NCBI RefSeq assembly: GCF_009856355.1
Contig: NZ_WMEW01000010.1
Location: 79,265-143,264, forward strand
Direction: 5' to 3'
DNA length: 64,000 nucleotides
DNA from: Halobacillus litoralis
GTDB taxonomy: Bacteria > Bacillota > Bacilli > Bacillales > Halobacillaceae
The notes beneath the pieces were generated by a model. The model worked only from the letters and a program-made list of their open reading frames with translations. It searched no databases and was not told the origin of the DNA. The position numbers were made by a program, and so were the translations under genes. Below, piece after piece: positions 1-8,442 of this stretch. Numbering within the stretch: position 1 is the first letter of the stretch; each line of letters starts with the position of its first letter.

Positions 1-348
1 CACCGTGTCTATCGCTCCGGTGATCCACGCGCCAAGCATTTGAAAGAGATGTCCCGGGAACTCACGAAGCTTACCGGCCACTCTAAATACTATGAAATGT
101 CTATTAAAATTGAAGATTACATCAAGGAGAACAAGGGACTTCCGGCAAACGTTGATTTTTATTCCGCTTCTGTCTATCACAGTCTTGGAATCGATCACGA
201 TTTGTTCACGCCGATCTTTGCAGTCAGCCGTGTTTCCGGATGGCTCGCTCATATCCTTGAACAGTATTCCAACAACCGCCTGATCCGTCCGCGTGCGGAA
301 TATGCAGGTCCTAAGGGACAGACGTATACTCCGATTGAAGAACGCTGA
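1..348 (+). CDS. citZ: Citrate synthase, C-terminal part (5' end outside window)
   Basis: The reading frame is open from base 1 and ends at TGA 346-348. It gives the last 115 residues of a citrate synthase, which condenses oxaloacetate and acetyl-CoA at the entry to the TCA cycle. The first residues, [14 protein letters not shown], are the conserved segment following the family's GFGH motif, and the tail carries the usual GWLAHILEQ and RPRAEY motifs. The next two genes are isocitrate and malate dehydrogenase, giving the citZ-icd-mdh cluster typical of Bacillus. The start codon and promoter lie outside the window. The citZ rather than citA assignment rests on this neighbourhood. Confidence 0.93.
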   Translation, partial: HRVYRSGDPRAKHLKEMSRELTKLTGHSKYYEMSIKIEDYIKENKGLPANVDFYSASVYHSLGIDHDLFTPIFAVSRVSGWLAHILEQYSNNRLIRPRAEYAGPKGQTYTPIEER

Positions 349-378
349 CAAACGGAACGGGAGAGGTCCCTGCTTTTT

Positions 379-416
379 ATTCATCCTATTTTAACGTATG
401 ATAGAATAGGATGAAT
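379..416. repeat. 12-bp perfect inverted repeat between citZ and icd
   Basis: Arms 379-390 (ATTCATCCTATT) and 405-416 are exact reverse complements around a 14-nt loop. No T-run follows, so it does not look like an intrinsic terminator. It ends about 25 bases upstream of the icd ribosome binding site. It could be a protein operator or an mRNA processing/stability hairpin between citZ and icd. Confidence 0.6.
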
Positions 417-451
417 CATCCATGATTACAGAAAATTTAGGAGGGTTTATT

Positions 452-1726
452 TTGACACAAGCACAAAAAATCGCAGTAGAACAAAACGGAACATTAAACG
501 TACCCGATCGTCCGGTGATCCCATATATCGAAGGTGACGGCATCGGTCCTGATATCTGGGCGGCAGCCAGCCGTGTCATTGAAGCAGCTGTTGATAAAGC
601 CTATAACGGTCAGAAATCGATTGAGTGGAAAGAAGTTCTTGCCGGTCAAAAAGCTTATGATCAGACAGGGGAATGGCTTCCGGAAGCGACGCTCGATACG
701 ATCCGCGATTACAAGATTGCAATCAAAGGACCTTTGACAACGCCAATCGGCGGCGGTATCCGCTCCTTGAACGTAGCTCTACGCCAGGAACTGGATTTGT
801 TTACATGTCTTCGTCCGGTCCGCTACTTCAAAGGCGTTCCTTCACCAGTGAAACGTCCTGAGGATACGGATATGGCGATCTTCCGTGAGAATACTGAAGA
901 TATTTATGCTGGTATTGAGTGGCAGAAGGGCACTCCGGAAGTCAAAAAAGTCATCGATTTTCTGCAGAACGAAATGGGTGTACATAACATTCGTTTCCCT
1001 GAAACTTCCGGTATTGGTATCAAACCAGTATCTGAAGAGGGTACGAAACGTCTTGTCCGTGCGGCAATTGATTACGCGATCAATGAAGGGCGTAAAAACG
1101 TGACACTTGTTCATAAAGGAAACATCATGAAGTTCACGGAAGGCTCCTTCAAGTCCTGGGGTTATGAAGTAGCTGAAGAAGAGTATGCAGGGAAGGTCTT
1201 CACATGGGCTGAATATGACCGCATCGTTGAGAAAGAAGGCAAGGATGCAGCGAACAAAGCGCAGGATGAGGCCGAAGCAGAAGGCAAGATCATTGTAAAA
1301 GATGCCATCGCTGATATTTTCCTTCAGCAGATTCTAACCCGTCCGAAGGAATTTGACGTGGTAGCTACAATGAACCTGAACGGTGACTATATCTCTGATG
1401 CGCTTGCAGCCCAGGTCGGCGGTATCGGAATTGCTCCAGGAGCAAATATTAACTTTGAAACCGGCCATGCTATTTTTGAAGCCACTCACGGAACAGCTCC
1501 TAAATACGCAGGTCTTGATAAGGTGAACCCATCATCTGTCATCCTTTCCGGTGTCCTGATGCTTGAACACCTGGGTTGGAGAGAAGCAGCAGATCTTATT
1601 TCCCAATCCATGGATAAGACGATTGGAAGTAAAGTGGTTACTTATGACTTTGCCCGTATGATGGAAGGGGCATCAGAAGTGAAATGTTCTGAGTTTGGAG
1701 ACGAACTTATTAAGAACATGGACTAA
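452..1726 (+). CDS. icd: NADP-dependent isocitrate dehydrogenase
   Basis: Oxidative decarboxylation of isocitrate to 2-oxoglutarate in the cytosol. The 424-residue protein matches the usual bacterial Icd length and carries the family signatures: [11 protein letters not shown] near the N-terminus, the phosphorylation/substrate loop [32 protein letters not shown] and [18 protein letters not shown] chose TTG 452 because AGGAGGG lies at 439-445 with ideal spacing, and the resulting start resembles known Icd N-termini. An in-frame ATG at 422 has no SD sequence. It sits between citZ and mdh. A 12-bp inverted repeat lies just upstream. Confidence 0.95.
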   Translation: MTQAQKIAVEQNGTLNVPDRPVIPYIEGDGIGPDIWAAASRVIEAAVDKAYNGQKSIEWKEVLAGQKAYDQTGEWLPEATLDTIRDYKIAIKGPLTTPIGGGIRSLNVALRQELDLFTCLRPVRYFKGVPSPVKRPEDTDMAIFRENTEDIYAGIEWQKGTPEVKKVIDFLQNEMGVHNIRFPETSGIGIKPVSEEGTKRLVRAAIDYAINEGRKNVTLVHKGNIMKFTEGSFKSWGYEVAEEEYAGKVFTWAEYDRIVEKEGKDAANKAQDEAEAEGKIIVKDAIADIFLQQILTRPKEFDVVATMNLNGDYISDALAAQVGGIGIAPGANINFETGHAIFEATHGTAPKYAGLDKVNPSSVILSGVLMLEHLGWREAADLISQSMDKTIGSKVVTYDFARMMEGASEVKCSEFGDELIKNMD

Positions 1727-1749
1727 TTGCAAGTGGAAGGAGAGGTACG

Positions 1750-2688
1750 ATGAGTATTCAAAGAAGGAAAATCTCCGTCATCGGTGCCGGATTTACAGGT
1801 GCAACTACGGCATTAATGCTTGCTCAGAAGGAACTTGGGGATGTTGTCCTGGTAGATGTTCCTGATATGGAAGATCCAACGAAAGGAAAAGCACTGGATA
1901 TGCTGGAAGCCAGTCCTGTCCAGGGCTTTGATGCGAAGATTCAGGGAACATCGGATTATGCGGATACAGAAGGGTCCGACCTGGTGATCATTACAGCTGG
2001 GATTGCCCGTAAACCCGGGATGAGCCGCGATGATCTTGTCAGTACAAACGCCAAGATTATGAAGAGTGTTACAAAAGAGATTGTGAAAAACTCGCCGGAC
2101 TGTTTCATAGTTGTATTGACGAACCCGGTCGACGCGATGACCTACTCCGTTTTCCAGGAAGCCGGTCTTCCTAAGAACAAGGTGATTGGTCAGTCCGGTG
2201 TCTTGGATACAGCCAGGTTCCGTACCTTCGTCGCAGAGGAATTGAACATTTCCATTAAGGATGTCACCGGCTTTGTTCTAGGCGGCCACGGGGACGACAT
2301 GGTTCCGATGCTCCGCTATTCCTTTGCGGGCGGTATTCCGCTTGAACGTCTCATTTCCAAAGAGCGTCTCGATGCCATTGTGGAACGTACACGAAAAGGC
2401 GGGGGAGAAATCGTAGGGCTGCTTGGTAACGGCAGTGCTTATTATGCTCCTGCTGCTTCACTCGTTCAAATGGCAGAGGCCATCTTGAAGGATCAGCGCC
2501 GTATCATACCTGCCATCGCCTATTTGGAAGGTGAGTATGGCTATGACGGCATTTACCTCGGTGTGCCTACCATTCTTGGTGGGAATGGCATTGAGGAAGT
2601 CATTGAGCTGGAATTAACAGAGGAAGAGAAACAACAGCTGGATCAATCAGCCGACTCTGTTAAAAATGTCCTCCATGTATTAAAATAA
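1750..2688 (+). CDS. mdh: Malate dehydrogenase
   Basis: NAD-dependent oxidation of malate to oxaloacetate in the TCA cycle. The 312-residue protein has an N-terminal Rossmann motif ([10 protein letters not shown], about residues 12-21), the substrate arginines in [20 protein letters not shown], and the catalytic histidine in GGHGDDMVP. This is the lactate-dehydrogenase-like malate dehydrogenase group of Bacilli. AAGGAGAGG precedes ATG 1750. Only 23 bases separate it from icd, so the two are probably cotranscribed, and a terminator follows directly. Confidence 0.96.
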   Translation: MSIQRRKISVIGAGFTGATTALMLAQKELGDVVLVDVPDMEDPTKGKALDMLEASPVQGFDAKIQGTSDYADTEGSDLVIITAGIARKPGMSRDDLVSTNAKIMKSVTKEIVKNSPDCFIVVLTNPVDAMTYSVFQEAGLPKNKVIGQSGVLDTARFRTFVAEELNISIKDVTGFVLGGHGDDMVPMLRYSFAGGIPLERLISKERLDAIVERTRKGGGEIVGLLGNGSAYYAPAASLVQMAEAILKDQRRIIPAIAYLEGEYGYDGIYLGVPTILGGNGIEEVIELELTEEEKQQLDQSADSVKNVLHVLK

Positions 2689-2697
2689 AGAAGAGAA

Positions 2698-2728
2698 GGG
2701 GTTCGGGGATATCTCGAATCCCTTTTTT
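2698..2728 (+). terminator. Intrinsic terminator after mdh
   Basis: Stem GGGGTTCG (2698-2705) pairs with CGAATCCC (2715-2722) with one G-T pair, and is followed by six T residues. It closes the citZ-icd-mdh unit. Confidence 0.8.
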
Positions 2729-2737
2729 ATACCAAAT

Positions 2738-2752
2738 AAGCAAACGCTTTCA
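2738..2752 (+). promoter_or_regulatory. cre-like catabolite-responsive element upstream of the MaoC gene
   Basis: AAGCAAACGCTTTCA differs at one position from the Bacillus cre consensus WTGNAANCGNWNNCW, the binding site of CcpA. It lies between the mdh terminator and the SD sequence of the MaoC-like gene. CcpA bound there could block transcription as a roadblock. This is a motif match only. Confidence 0.5.
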
Positions 2753-2769
2753 AAAAAGGAGTGGCTGCC

Positions 2770-3246
2770 ATGATTGGAAAGAAAAGAAAGCTCGGTAGAA
2801 AGATACAGGATTTGAAAATCGGAGAAACCTTTACGACCACTTCGAGAGTGGAAGATCGGGATCTTCTTATGTACCTGGGGCTGACAGATGATGCGAATCC
2901 GCTTTACATTCAACACGACTATGCAACTCAAACTCCCTTCAAACAGCCGGTCGTACCCAGTGTGATGCTGTGTGGGATGGCATCTTCCATTGTTTCCATG
3001 CACCTTCCGGGACCGGGAAGTCATATTGTAGAACAGCAGTTAAGCTATCCTCATCCTCTTTACCACTATGCTGAAGTTCGGTTTCATGCAGAGATAACGG
3101 ACATTAATCAGCAGGAACATCAAGTTATTCTGGATATGCACGGTTATGATGAAGAGGGAAAAGAAGTCATGAAAGGAAAGATGACTGTCATTCCCCCTTA
3201 TGAGCCGACGTCCATGAATGCGGTCTCCCTCGAAAACTTTTACTGA
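2770..3246 (+). CDS. MaoC-like hot-dog-fold hydratase/dehydratase
   Basis: A 158-residue single hot-dog-domain protein of the MaoC (R-specific enoyl-CoA hydratase) family. Visible family features are the DLKIGETFTTT start, the hydratase-2-like segment LTDDANPLYIQHDYA (Asp and His of the catalytic pair) and the central helix region VVPSVMLCGMASSIV. The exact acyl-CoA substrate is unknown. ATG 2770 is chosen because AAAAAAGGAG ends a good distance before it; the in-frame GTG 2761 overlaps that SD. It stands alone between mdh and phoP, with a cre-like site directly upstream, consistent with carbon-source control. Confidence 0.8.
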   Translation: MIGKKRKLGRKIQDLKIGETFTTTSRVEDRDLLMYLGLTDDANPLYIQHDYATQTPFKQPVVPSVMLCGMASSIVSMHLPGPGSHIVEQQLSYPHPLYHYAEVRFHAEITDINQQEHQVILDMHGYDEEGKEVMKGKMTVIPPYEPTSMNAVSLENFY

Positions 3247-3376
3247 TCCAACGCTGAAGGAAACAATCTCGAAATTTGCAGGGCCTCCATGGAATGCTGG
3301 TGTGGTTCCCTTTCAGGTGCTTTCGGAAATCGGGTGAGTGGGAGAAGAGAAAATCAACGGAAGTTTCTTTTTACTG

Positions 3377-3410
3377 AGGCTGTCGGTCTTGTTACCGGCA
3401 GCCTGTTTTT
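3377..3410 (+). terminator. Intrinsic terminator between the MaoC gene and phoP
   Basis: AGGCTGTCGGT (3377-3387) pairs with ACCGGCAGCCT (3394-3404) with one G-T pair, followed by GTTTTT. The rest of the roughly 320-base gap before phoP holds no convincing gene. A 91-codon open frame there overlaps the hairpin and has no recognisable protein features. Confidence 0.75.
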
Positions 3411-3569
3411 CATGCTTTCTATGCTCTGCTTTAAGAGAGAGATAGAAACCGGGCGTATGAAGACAGGAATTGGGACTATATTAAAATTAAGTAAAAATCA
3501 TAAAGATCCGTATTCAAAATGTAAACTTCATTGTATGATGAGATTAACTTTGCAGTTGAGGTGATGGGA

Positions 3570-4268
3570 TTGGAACAACAAAGAATACTGATTGTCGATG
3601 ATGAAGAATCCATCGTAACATTGTTGAAATACAATATAGACCAGGCCGGATTTGAAACAGAAGTGGCTTATTCAGGAACAGATGCCCTCGAGAAAGCATC
3701 AAATTCCACGTTTGATCTCATCGTACTGGACGTCATGCTTCCAGGGATGGACGGAATGGAAGTGTGTAAACAGCTGCGGCAGATGCAGGTGTCCACGCCG
3801 ATTCTAATGCTGACCGCCAAGGATGATGAATTTGACAAGGTGCTCGGCCTTGAACTTGGAGCGGACGATTACTTAACGAAACCGTTCAGTCCGAGGGAGG
3901 TTGTCGCAAGGATTAAAGCAATCTTAAGAAGAATGGTCCGTGAACCGGCGGCAGCGGAAATGAAAATGATTCAGGTGGCTGATTTAATTATTTATCCTGA
4001 GCAGTATGAAGCGTCGATTAAAGACAAGCCGCTGACATTTACACCGAAGGAGTTTGAGCTGCTGCTCTATTTAGGCCAGAACCTCGGCCGGGTCTTATCG
4101 AGAGACCAGCTGTTAAGTGCGGTCTGGAATTATGATTTTGCCGGGGATACCCGTATTGTTGACGTCCATGTCAGTCACCTGCGGGAGAAGATTGAACCGG
4201 ATACGAAAAAACCGGTGTATATTAAGACGATCCGCGGCCTTGGCTATAAGATGGAGGAGCCGAAATAG
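3570..4268 (+). CDS. phoP: PhoP response regulator (OmpR/PhoB family)
   Basis: DNA-binding response regulator of the phosphate-starvation system. The 232-residue protein has a receiver domain with acidic pocket Asp10/Asp11, phospho-acceptor Asp54 (VLDVMLPG) and Lys104 (LTKPFSP), then a C-terminal winged helix (about 135-230) with the TFTPKEFELL and TIRGLGYK motifs. TTG 3570 is preferred because AGGTG at 3559-3563 is six bases away; an in-frame ATG at 3564 would leave no spacing. The stop codon directly abuts the phoR start, indicating translational coupling. Close similarity to Bacillus PhoP and the position between mdh and polA support the name. Confidence 0.93.
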   Translation: MEQQRILIVDDEESIVTLLKYNIDQAGFETEVAYSGTDALEKASNSTFDLIVLDVMLPGMDGMEVCKQLRQMQVSTPILMLTAKDDEFDKVLGLELGADDYLTKPFSPREVVARIKAILRRMVREPAAAEMKMIQVADLIIYPEQYEASIKDKPLTFTPKEFELLLYLGQNLGRVLSRDQLLSAVWNYDFAGDTRIVDVHVSHLREKIEPDTKKPVYIKTIRGLGYKMEEPK

Positions 4269-6026
4269 ATGGCTTCCTCCAATACAAGACCACTCATGAC
4301 CTACTCCATACTCGTCGTCATCGTTATGCTTGGTCTTGGAATTATTCTTGCCCAGCTGACGCGCGGGTATTTTATTAACATTTTTGAAGAACGGGTGGAA
4401 CTTGAGAGCCGGTATTTCGTCACTTATTTGGAAAGGTTTACGAGTGATGAGAATGTCAGTCAAGAGGAACTTTTTGAATTTAGTGAACAGCTGAACACAG
4501 GAATGGTTTTCATTTCAGATGAAGGTGAAAAACTGCTGGATACCGTTGAGACCGTTCCTATAATCAGTGAGAGCGAAAAGCAGCACGTTCTGACAAGAGT
4601 AAAGACAGGTCAGATCACAGACAATGAAGGCTATTTGATAGATAATATCTTCTATTATCCTGTTGAAAATGAGGTGAATGATGTCGAAGGGACACTCATT
4701 CTCTTATCCCCCGTCAACTCGTTGACCAACATTACAAAAAACATCTGGCTGTTGATTGGGTGTACCCTGCTGATAGGGCTGGTGATCATCTTTGTTCTCG
4801 GCTACAATGTCTTTTCGAAATACATCCGTCCCATCCGTTCGGCCGCTGATGTAGCGAATGAACTGGCGGAAGGGAATTATAAGGCGCGTACCTATGAAGG
4901 TCACTACGGTGAAGCCGGTCAGCTGAGTCAGTCAATTAACATTCTTGCACGCAACCTTCAGGAAATGACCAGTACGAAAGGAATGCAGGAGAATCAGCTG
5001 GAAGCCGTCATTAACAATATGGGCAACGGGCTGATGCTGATAGATGAGAAAGGCTATATCCTTTTGACCAACCGTGCTTTTATGGAGACATTCGGCGGTG
5101 AGCAGAAAGATTACATCGGATATCTCTACCATGATGCCATCCCTTATACAACCATCCATGAAACCGTGAAAAAGATTTATATGTTTGAAGAAACGATCAG
5201 TGAGACGTTTGTGCTTCCAGTCAATATCAATCGGAAGCATCTTGAGGTAACTGGAGCACCTATTTTCAGTGAAGGCCGGAAATGGAAAGGTGTTGTTCTG
5301 GTGTTTCACGACATTTCTGAATTGAAACATTTGGAGCAGATGAGAAAGGACTTTGTGGCCAACGTTTCTCATGAGCTGAAAACACCGATCACCTCCATCC
5401 GTGGATTTTCCGAAACACTTCTGGACGGCGCGATGAAGGATGAAAAGATGCTCGAGCAGTTTCTTCAGATCATATTGAAGGAAAGCGGCCGTCTGCAGTC
5501 ACTGATTCAGGATCTTCTGGAGCTGTCTAAGCTTGAGCGGGAAGATTTCCATCTCAATATCGAAAGCGTTGATGTGCAGCGTCTTCTTCACGATCTCCTC
5601 CCTATCGTCGAGCAGCATGCCGAGCAGAAAGGGGTCCATCTGCGTTCTTCGGTGGAAGGAGAAACGATTATACGCGGGGATTCCAGTCGTTTGAAACAGG
5701 TGTTTATGAACTTACTGGCGAATGCGATTAACTACAGCCGTGATGATGGAGAAGTTTCTCTTCAGTTTGAAGAAAAAGAAGATAAGGTGATTGTCTCTGT
5801 CTCTGATAACGGTGTGGGCATTCCGGAGGATGAAGTTCCCAGGATTTTCGAACGCTTTTATCGGGTAGATAAGGCGAGAAGCCGTAATTCCGGTGGTACC
5901 GGCCTCGGTCTGGCCATCGTCAAGCATATCATAGAAGCCCATCATGGAAACATCAGCGTAGAAAGTGTCGTGGATCAAGGGACAACCTTCTATGTAGAAA
6001 TTCCCAAGAAGTTTACGGAAAATTAA
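4269..6026 (+). CDS. phoR: PhoR sensor histidine kinase
   Basis: Membrane sensor kinase partner of PhoP, 585 residues. A TM helix (about 10-30) is followed by an extracytoplasmic loop (about 31-155) and a second TM helix (about 160-180). Then come a HAMP-like linker (RPIRSAADVANELAEG), a PAS domain (about 245-350) and the HisKA dimerisation domain with phospho-acceptor His368 in VSHELKTP. The C-terminal ATPase domain has an N box (NLLANAINYS), DNGVGIP and GGTGLGLAI. It begins immediately after the phoP stop. This is a complete, unbroken kinase ending just before a strong terminator. Confidence 0.93.
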   Translation: MASSNTRPLMTYSILVVIVMLGLGIILAQLTRGYFINIFEERVELESRYFVTYLERFTSDENVSQEELFEFSEQLNTGMVFISDEGEKLLDTVETVPIISESEKQHVLTRVKTGQITDNEGYLIDNIFYYPVENEVNDVEGTLILLSPVNSLTNITKNIWLLIGCTLLIGLVIIFVLGYNVFSKYIRPIRSAADVANELAEGNYKARTYEGHYGEAGQLSQSINILARNLQEMTSTKGMQENQLEAVINNMGNGLMLIDEKGYILLTNRAFMETFGGEQKDYIGYLYHDAIPYTTIHETVKKIYMFEETISETFVLPVNINRKHLEVTGAPIFSEGRKWKGVVLVFHDISELKHLEQMRKDFVANVSHELKTPITSIRGFSETLLDGAMKDEKMLEQFLQIILKESGRLQSLIQDLLELSKLEREDFHLNIESVDVQRLLHDLLPIVEQHAEQKGVHLRSSVEGETIIRGDSSRLKQVFMNLLANAINYSRDDGEVSLQFEEKEDKVIVSVSDNGVGIPEDEVPRIFERFYRVDKARSRNSGGTGLGLAIVKHIIEAHHGNISVESVVDQGTTFYVEIPKKFTEN

Positions 6027-6104
6027 TATTTCATTAAATTGGAATTAACATTGTTTCGATAAACTACCTTTGAAACCCTTTCATCCAAGGTGTTTTCTCT
6101 TTTG

Positions 6105-6138
6105 GACAGAAGCTTCCCTCGCTTCTGTCTTTTTTTTA
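6105..6138 (+). terminator. Intrinsic terminator after phoR
   Basis: GACAGAAGC (6105-6113) and GCTTCTGTC (6121-6129) form a perfect 9-bp stem followed by eight T residues. The remainder of the roughly 380-base gap to hflK contains no supported gene, only the sigma-W-like promoter near its end. Confidence 0.9.
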
Positions 6139-6348
6139 TTTGGCTCTGTTAAAGTCTGTTGTTGATCTTTTAAACGATTACTAAATCGTCTCCGTCTGGG
6201 ATTAGGGGTCCGGTCCGTTGTTTGCCCAGAGCATGGCATTCCCAAGGCCGCCTCATACAAATCCCACGACAGAAAGGGGGGATAGGCGCTCACATGTTAA
6301 ATAACAACACCAAGCAATACCAGAGCCTTTTATTTAAAGACGAGATTC

Positions 6349-6374
6349 TGAAACCTTTTTGTTACATATTCGTA
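6349..6374 (+). promoter_or_regulatory. Sigma-W-type promoter for hflKC
   Basis: TGAAAC (6349-6354), 16 bases, CGTA (6371-6374) is an exact match to the sigma-W consensus of Bacillus, 35 bases before the hflK start codon. Sigma-W is the extracytoplasmic-function factor for envelope stress and is known to drive flotillin-type SPFH genes in B. subtilis. HflK and HflC are also SPFH proteins, which strengthens the call. Confidence 0.75.
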
Positions 6375-6409
6375 AAGAATAGTAATCTACATAAAAAGGG
6401 GAAGTCTAC

Positions 6410-7363
6410 ATGAGTCTGAAACAGATATATAAGTGGGCCGGTTTGGTTGCAGCAGCAGCTGTTCTGCTTGTCGTATTCATGACCACGTGGTACACCGTGG
6501 ATGAATCCGAGCAGGCTGTCGTGCTTACGTTCGGGGAAGCGGAGGATGGAATTACAGAGCCGGGTCTTCATTTTAAAATGCCGTGGCCGGTCCAGGAAGT
6601 AGAGAAAATGTCCAAGGAAACATTCAGCCTGGATTTTGGCTTCGATGAGGAAGGCGAAGAGGCTGATAAAGTGACGATGATTACAGGAGACGACATGATC
6701 GTTCAAGCAGACCTCGTCGTTCAATGGAAAATTACAGATCCAGCCGGTTACCTTTTTGCGTCTGAGAATCCAGAGCAGGTGCTTTTCAATGCCACCTCTT
6801 CTACTCTCCGGGGAGTCATAGGCAGTAGTGAAATTGATGAAGCGCTGACTTCAGGTAAAGCAGAAATCGAAAATGAGGTCAGGGAAGACCTTGTCAGCCT
6901 GATTGAAGGGTATGAAATTGGGATTTCCATCATTGATGTCCGCCTGCAGGAGGTGGATCTGCCGAACGAAGAAGTCCGAAGTGCGTTTACGAAAGTAACC
7001 GATGCACGTGAACAAAAACAAAGTAAAGTAAACGAAGCTGAGAAGTATGCCAACCAGATGCGTGAAGAGGCTAAAGGTGAAAAGGATGCCATTATTCAAA
7101 GGGCGGAAGGAGACAAGGTGGACAGGGTCCGTACAGCGGAAGGAGCCGTCTCCAAATTTGACGCGCTGCTTGATGAATACGAGGGCAATGAGAGTGTAAC
7201 GAGAGAACGTCTTGTCATGGAAACGCTGGAGGAAGTCCTTCCGGAAGCGGACGTTTACGTAATGAATGATGAGGGAGATACGATGAAATATCTTCCTCTG
7301 CAGCAGCAGAATCCGCCGGCGGCCCCTGCACAGGAAGAATCAGAAGAGGAGGAGGAATCATGA
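6410..7363 (+). CDS. hflK: HflK-like SPFH/band-7 membrane protein
   Basis: A 317-residue SPFH-domain membrane protein. An N-terminal TM helix (about 8-28) is followed by a band-7 domain starting TVDESEQAVVLTFGEAE and GLHFKMPWPVQEV, then a charged coiled coil (about 200-250, rich in EAKGEKDAIIQRAEGD). The acidic, Gln/Pro-rich tail ends in EESEEEEES. HflK is known to form a complex with HflC that modulates the membrane protease FtsH; that role here is by homology, and no ftsH is in the window. Its TGA overlaps the ATG of hflC. A strong SD (AAAAAGGGGAAG) precedes ATG 6410. Confidence 0.88.
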   Translation: MSLKQIYKWAGLVAAAAVLLVVFMTTWYTVDESEQAVVLTFGEAEDGITEPGLHFKMPWPVQEVEKMSKETFSLDFGFDEEGEEADKVTMITGDDMIVQADLVVQWKITDPAGYLFASENPEQVLFNATSSTLRGVIGSSEIDEALTSGKAEIENEVREDLVSLIEGYEIGISIIDVRLQEVDLPNEEVRSAFTKVTDAREQKQSKVNEAEKYANQMREEAKGEKDAIIQRAEGDKVDRVRTAEGAVSKFDALLDEYEGNESVTRERLVMETLEEVLPEADVYVMNDEGDTMKYLPLQQQNPPAAPAQEESEEEEES

Positions 7364-8289
7364 CCGACGATCGAATTCAGGATATCAACGAAAAGCAGCA
7401 GAAGGACTTCCGCAGGTTTATGAAAGCCGGTCTTGCTTTAGTGGCTGTCGTCGGGGTGGTTTTAATCGCTCTCAGTTCTGTTGTCATTGTAAAAGAAGGG
7501 GAATATAAAGTGGTTCGACAGTTCGGTGATGTCATTAAAATCCACGAAGATCCCGGGTTGAAATTTAAAGTGCCGCTTATCCAGGAAGTCGCCACCCTTT
7601 CCCAAAAGAAAATGGTGTATGACGTGGATGAGAAAGAAATCACAACGCTTGATAAAAAGCGGATGATTATTGATAACTATGCGGTTTGGAGCATATCTGA
7701 TCCGGAGAAAATGATTTCCAATGCAAGAACAATGATGAGCGCAGAAGCGCGGATGGGAGAATTTATCTTCTCCATCGTCCGGGCGGAGCTCGGGAAGATG
7801 AACTTCTCGGAAATCATCAATGAGGAAGAAAGCTCCCGGGGCACCTTGAACGAGGAAATTGCCAAACGGGTGAATGAATATTTGGAACGGGACAATTATG
7901 GCATTGTCGTGGATGATGTCCGCATTAAGCGTTCCGACCTCCCTCAGGCGAATGAAGAGGCCGTTTTCAACCAGATGATTACGGACAGGGAAAAAATCGC
8001 TCAGACTTATTTGTCTGAAGGGGAAGCAGAAAAAAGCCGGATCCGCGCTTCAGTTGACAGAGAAGTCAAAGAGATGCTGTCCACAGCGAGGGCCGATGCA
8101 GAAAAAATCCGGGCGGAAGGAGAGCAGGAAGCTGCTCAAATCTATAACAATTCCTTCTCCCAGGATCCGGAGTTTTATCAGTTGTACCGGACGCTGGAGT
8201 CCTACAAGAAAACCATTGACGGGGAAACAACCATTATCCTTCCCAAGGGATCGCCATACGCCGATCTGCTTCTCGGCTACTACGAATAA
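7360..8289 (+). CDS. hflC: HflC-like SPFH/band-7 membrane protein
   Basis: Partner of HflK, 309 residues. A single TM helix (about 22-42) is followed by the SPFH core beginning IVKEGEYKVVRQFGD and GLKFKVPLIQEV. The SDLPQANEEAVFNQMITDREKIA region and the coiled coil SEGEAEKSRIRASVDREVKEM are characteristic of HflC. The C-terminal PEFYQLYRTLESYK and PYADLLLGYYE match the family. It overlaps hflK by four bases (ATGA), so the two are translationally coupled. A long perfect hairpin terminator follows. Confidence 0.9.
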   Translation: MTDDRIQDINEKQQKDFRRFMKAGLALVAVVGVVLIALSSVVIVKEGEYKVVRQFGDVIKIHEDPGLKFKVPLIQEVATLSQKKMVYDVDEKEITTLDKKRMIIDNYAVWSISDPEKMISNARTMMSAEARMGEFIFSIVRAELGKMNFSEIINEEESSRGTLNEEIAKRVNEYLERDNYGIVVDDVRIKRSDLPQANEEAVFNQMITDREKIAQTYLSEGEAEKSRIRASVDREVKEMLSTARADAEKIRAEGEQEAAQIYNNSFSQDPEFYQLYRTLESYKKTIDGETTIILPKGSPYADLLLGYYE

Positions 8290-8299
8290 CGAACGGGCG

Positions 8300-8356
8300 C
8301 GCCTTTTCCTTCTCTACATGAATCATGGTAGAATGAAGGAAAAGGCGTTTTCTTTT
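8300..8356 (+). terminator. Long-stem intrinsic terminator after hflC
   Basis: CGCCTTTTCCTTC (8300-8312) and its exact complement 8335-8347 form a 13-bp stem, with inner TCTAC/GTAGA and ATGA/TCAT pairs extending it. TTTTCTTTT follows. It separates hflKC from polA. Confidence 0.88.
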
Positions 8357-8442
8357 AGGGAACACTGGAATAACAACGCTTGGAAATGCAGGCGACTGCC
8401 TTTGTGAAAAGGGAGGGGCATTTCCGGTTAAGGAGTGAGTTT

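Noticed and set aside
3289..3564. 91-codon open frame between the MaoC gene and phoP
   Set aside because: It overlaps the terminator hairpin and the phoP leader, has no SD, and its translation has no protein-like features.
6120..6340. GGCTCTGTTAAAG-type sequence after phoR, possibly an insertion-sequence end
   Set aside because: No second inverted repeat, target duplication or transposase fragment was found.
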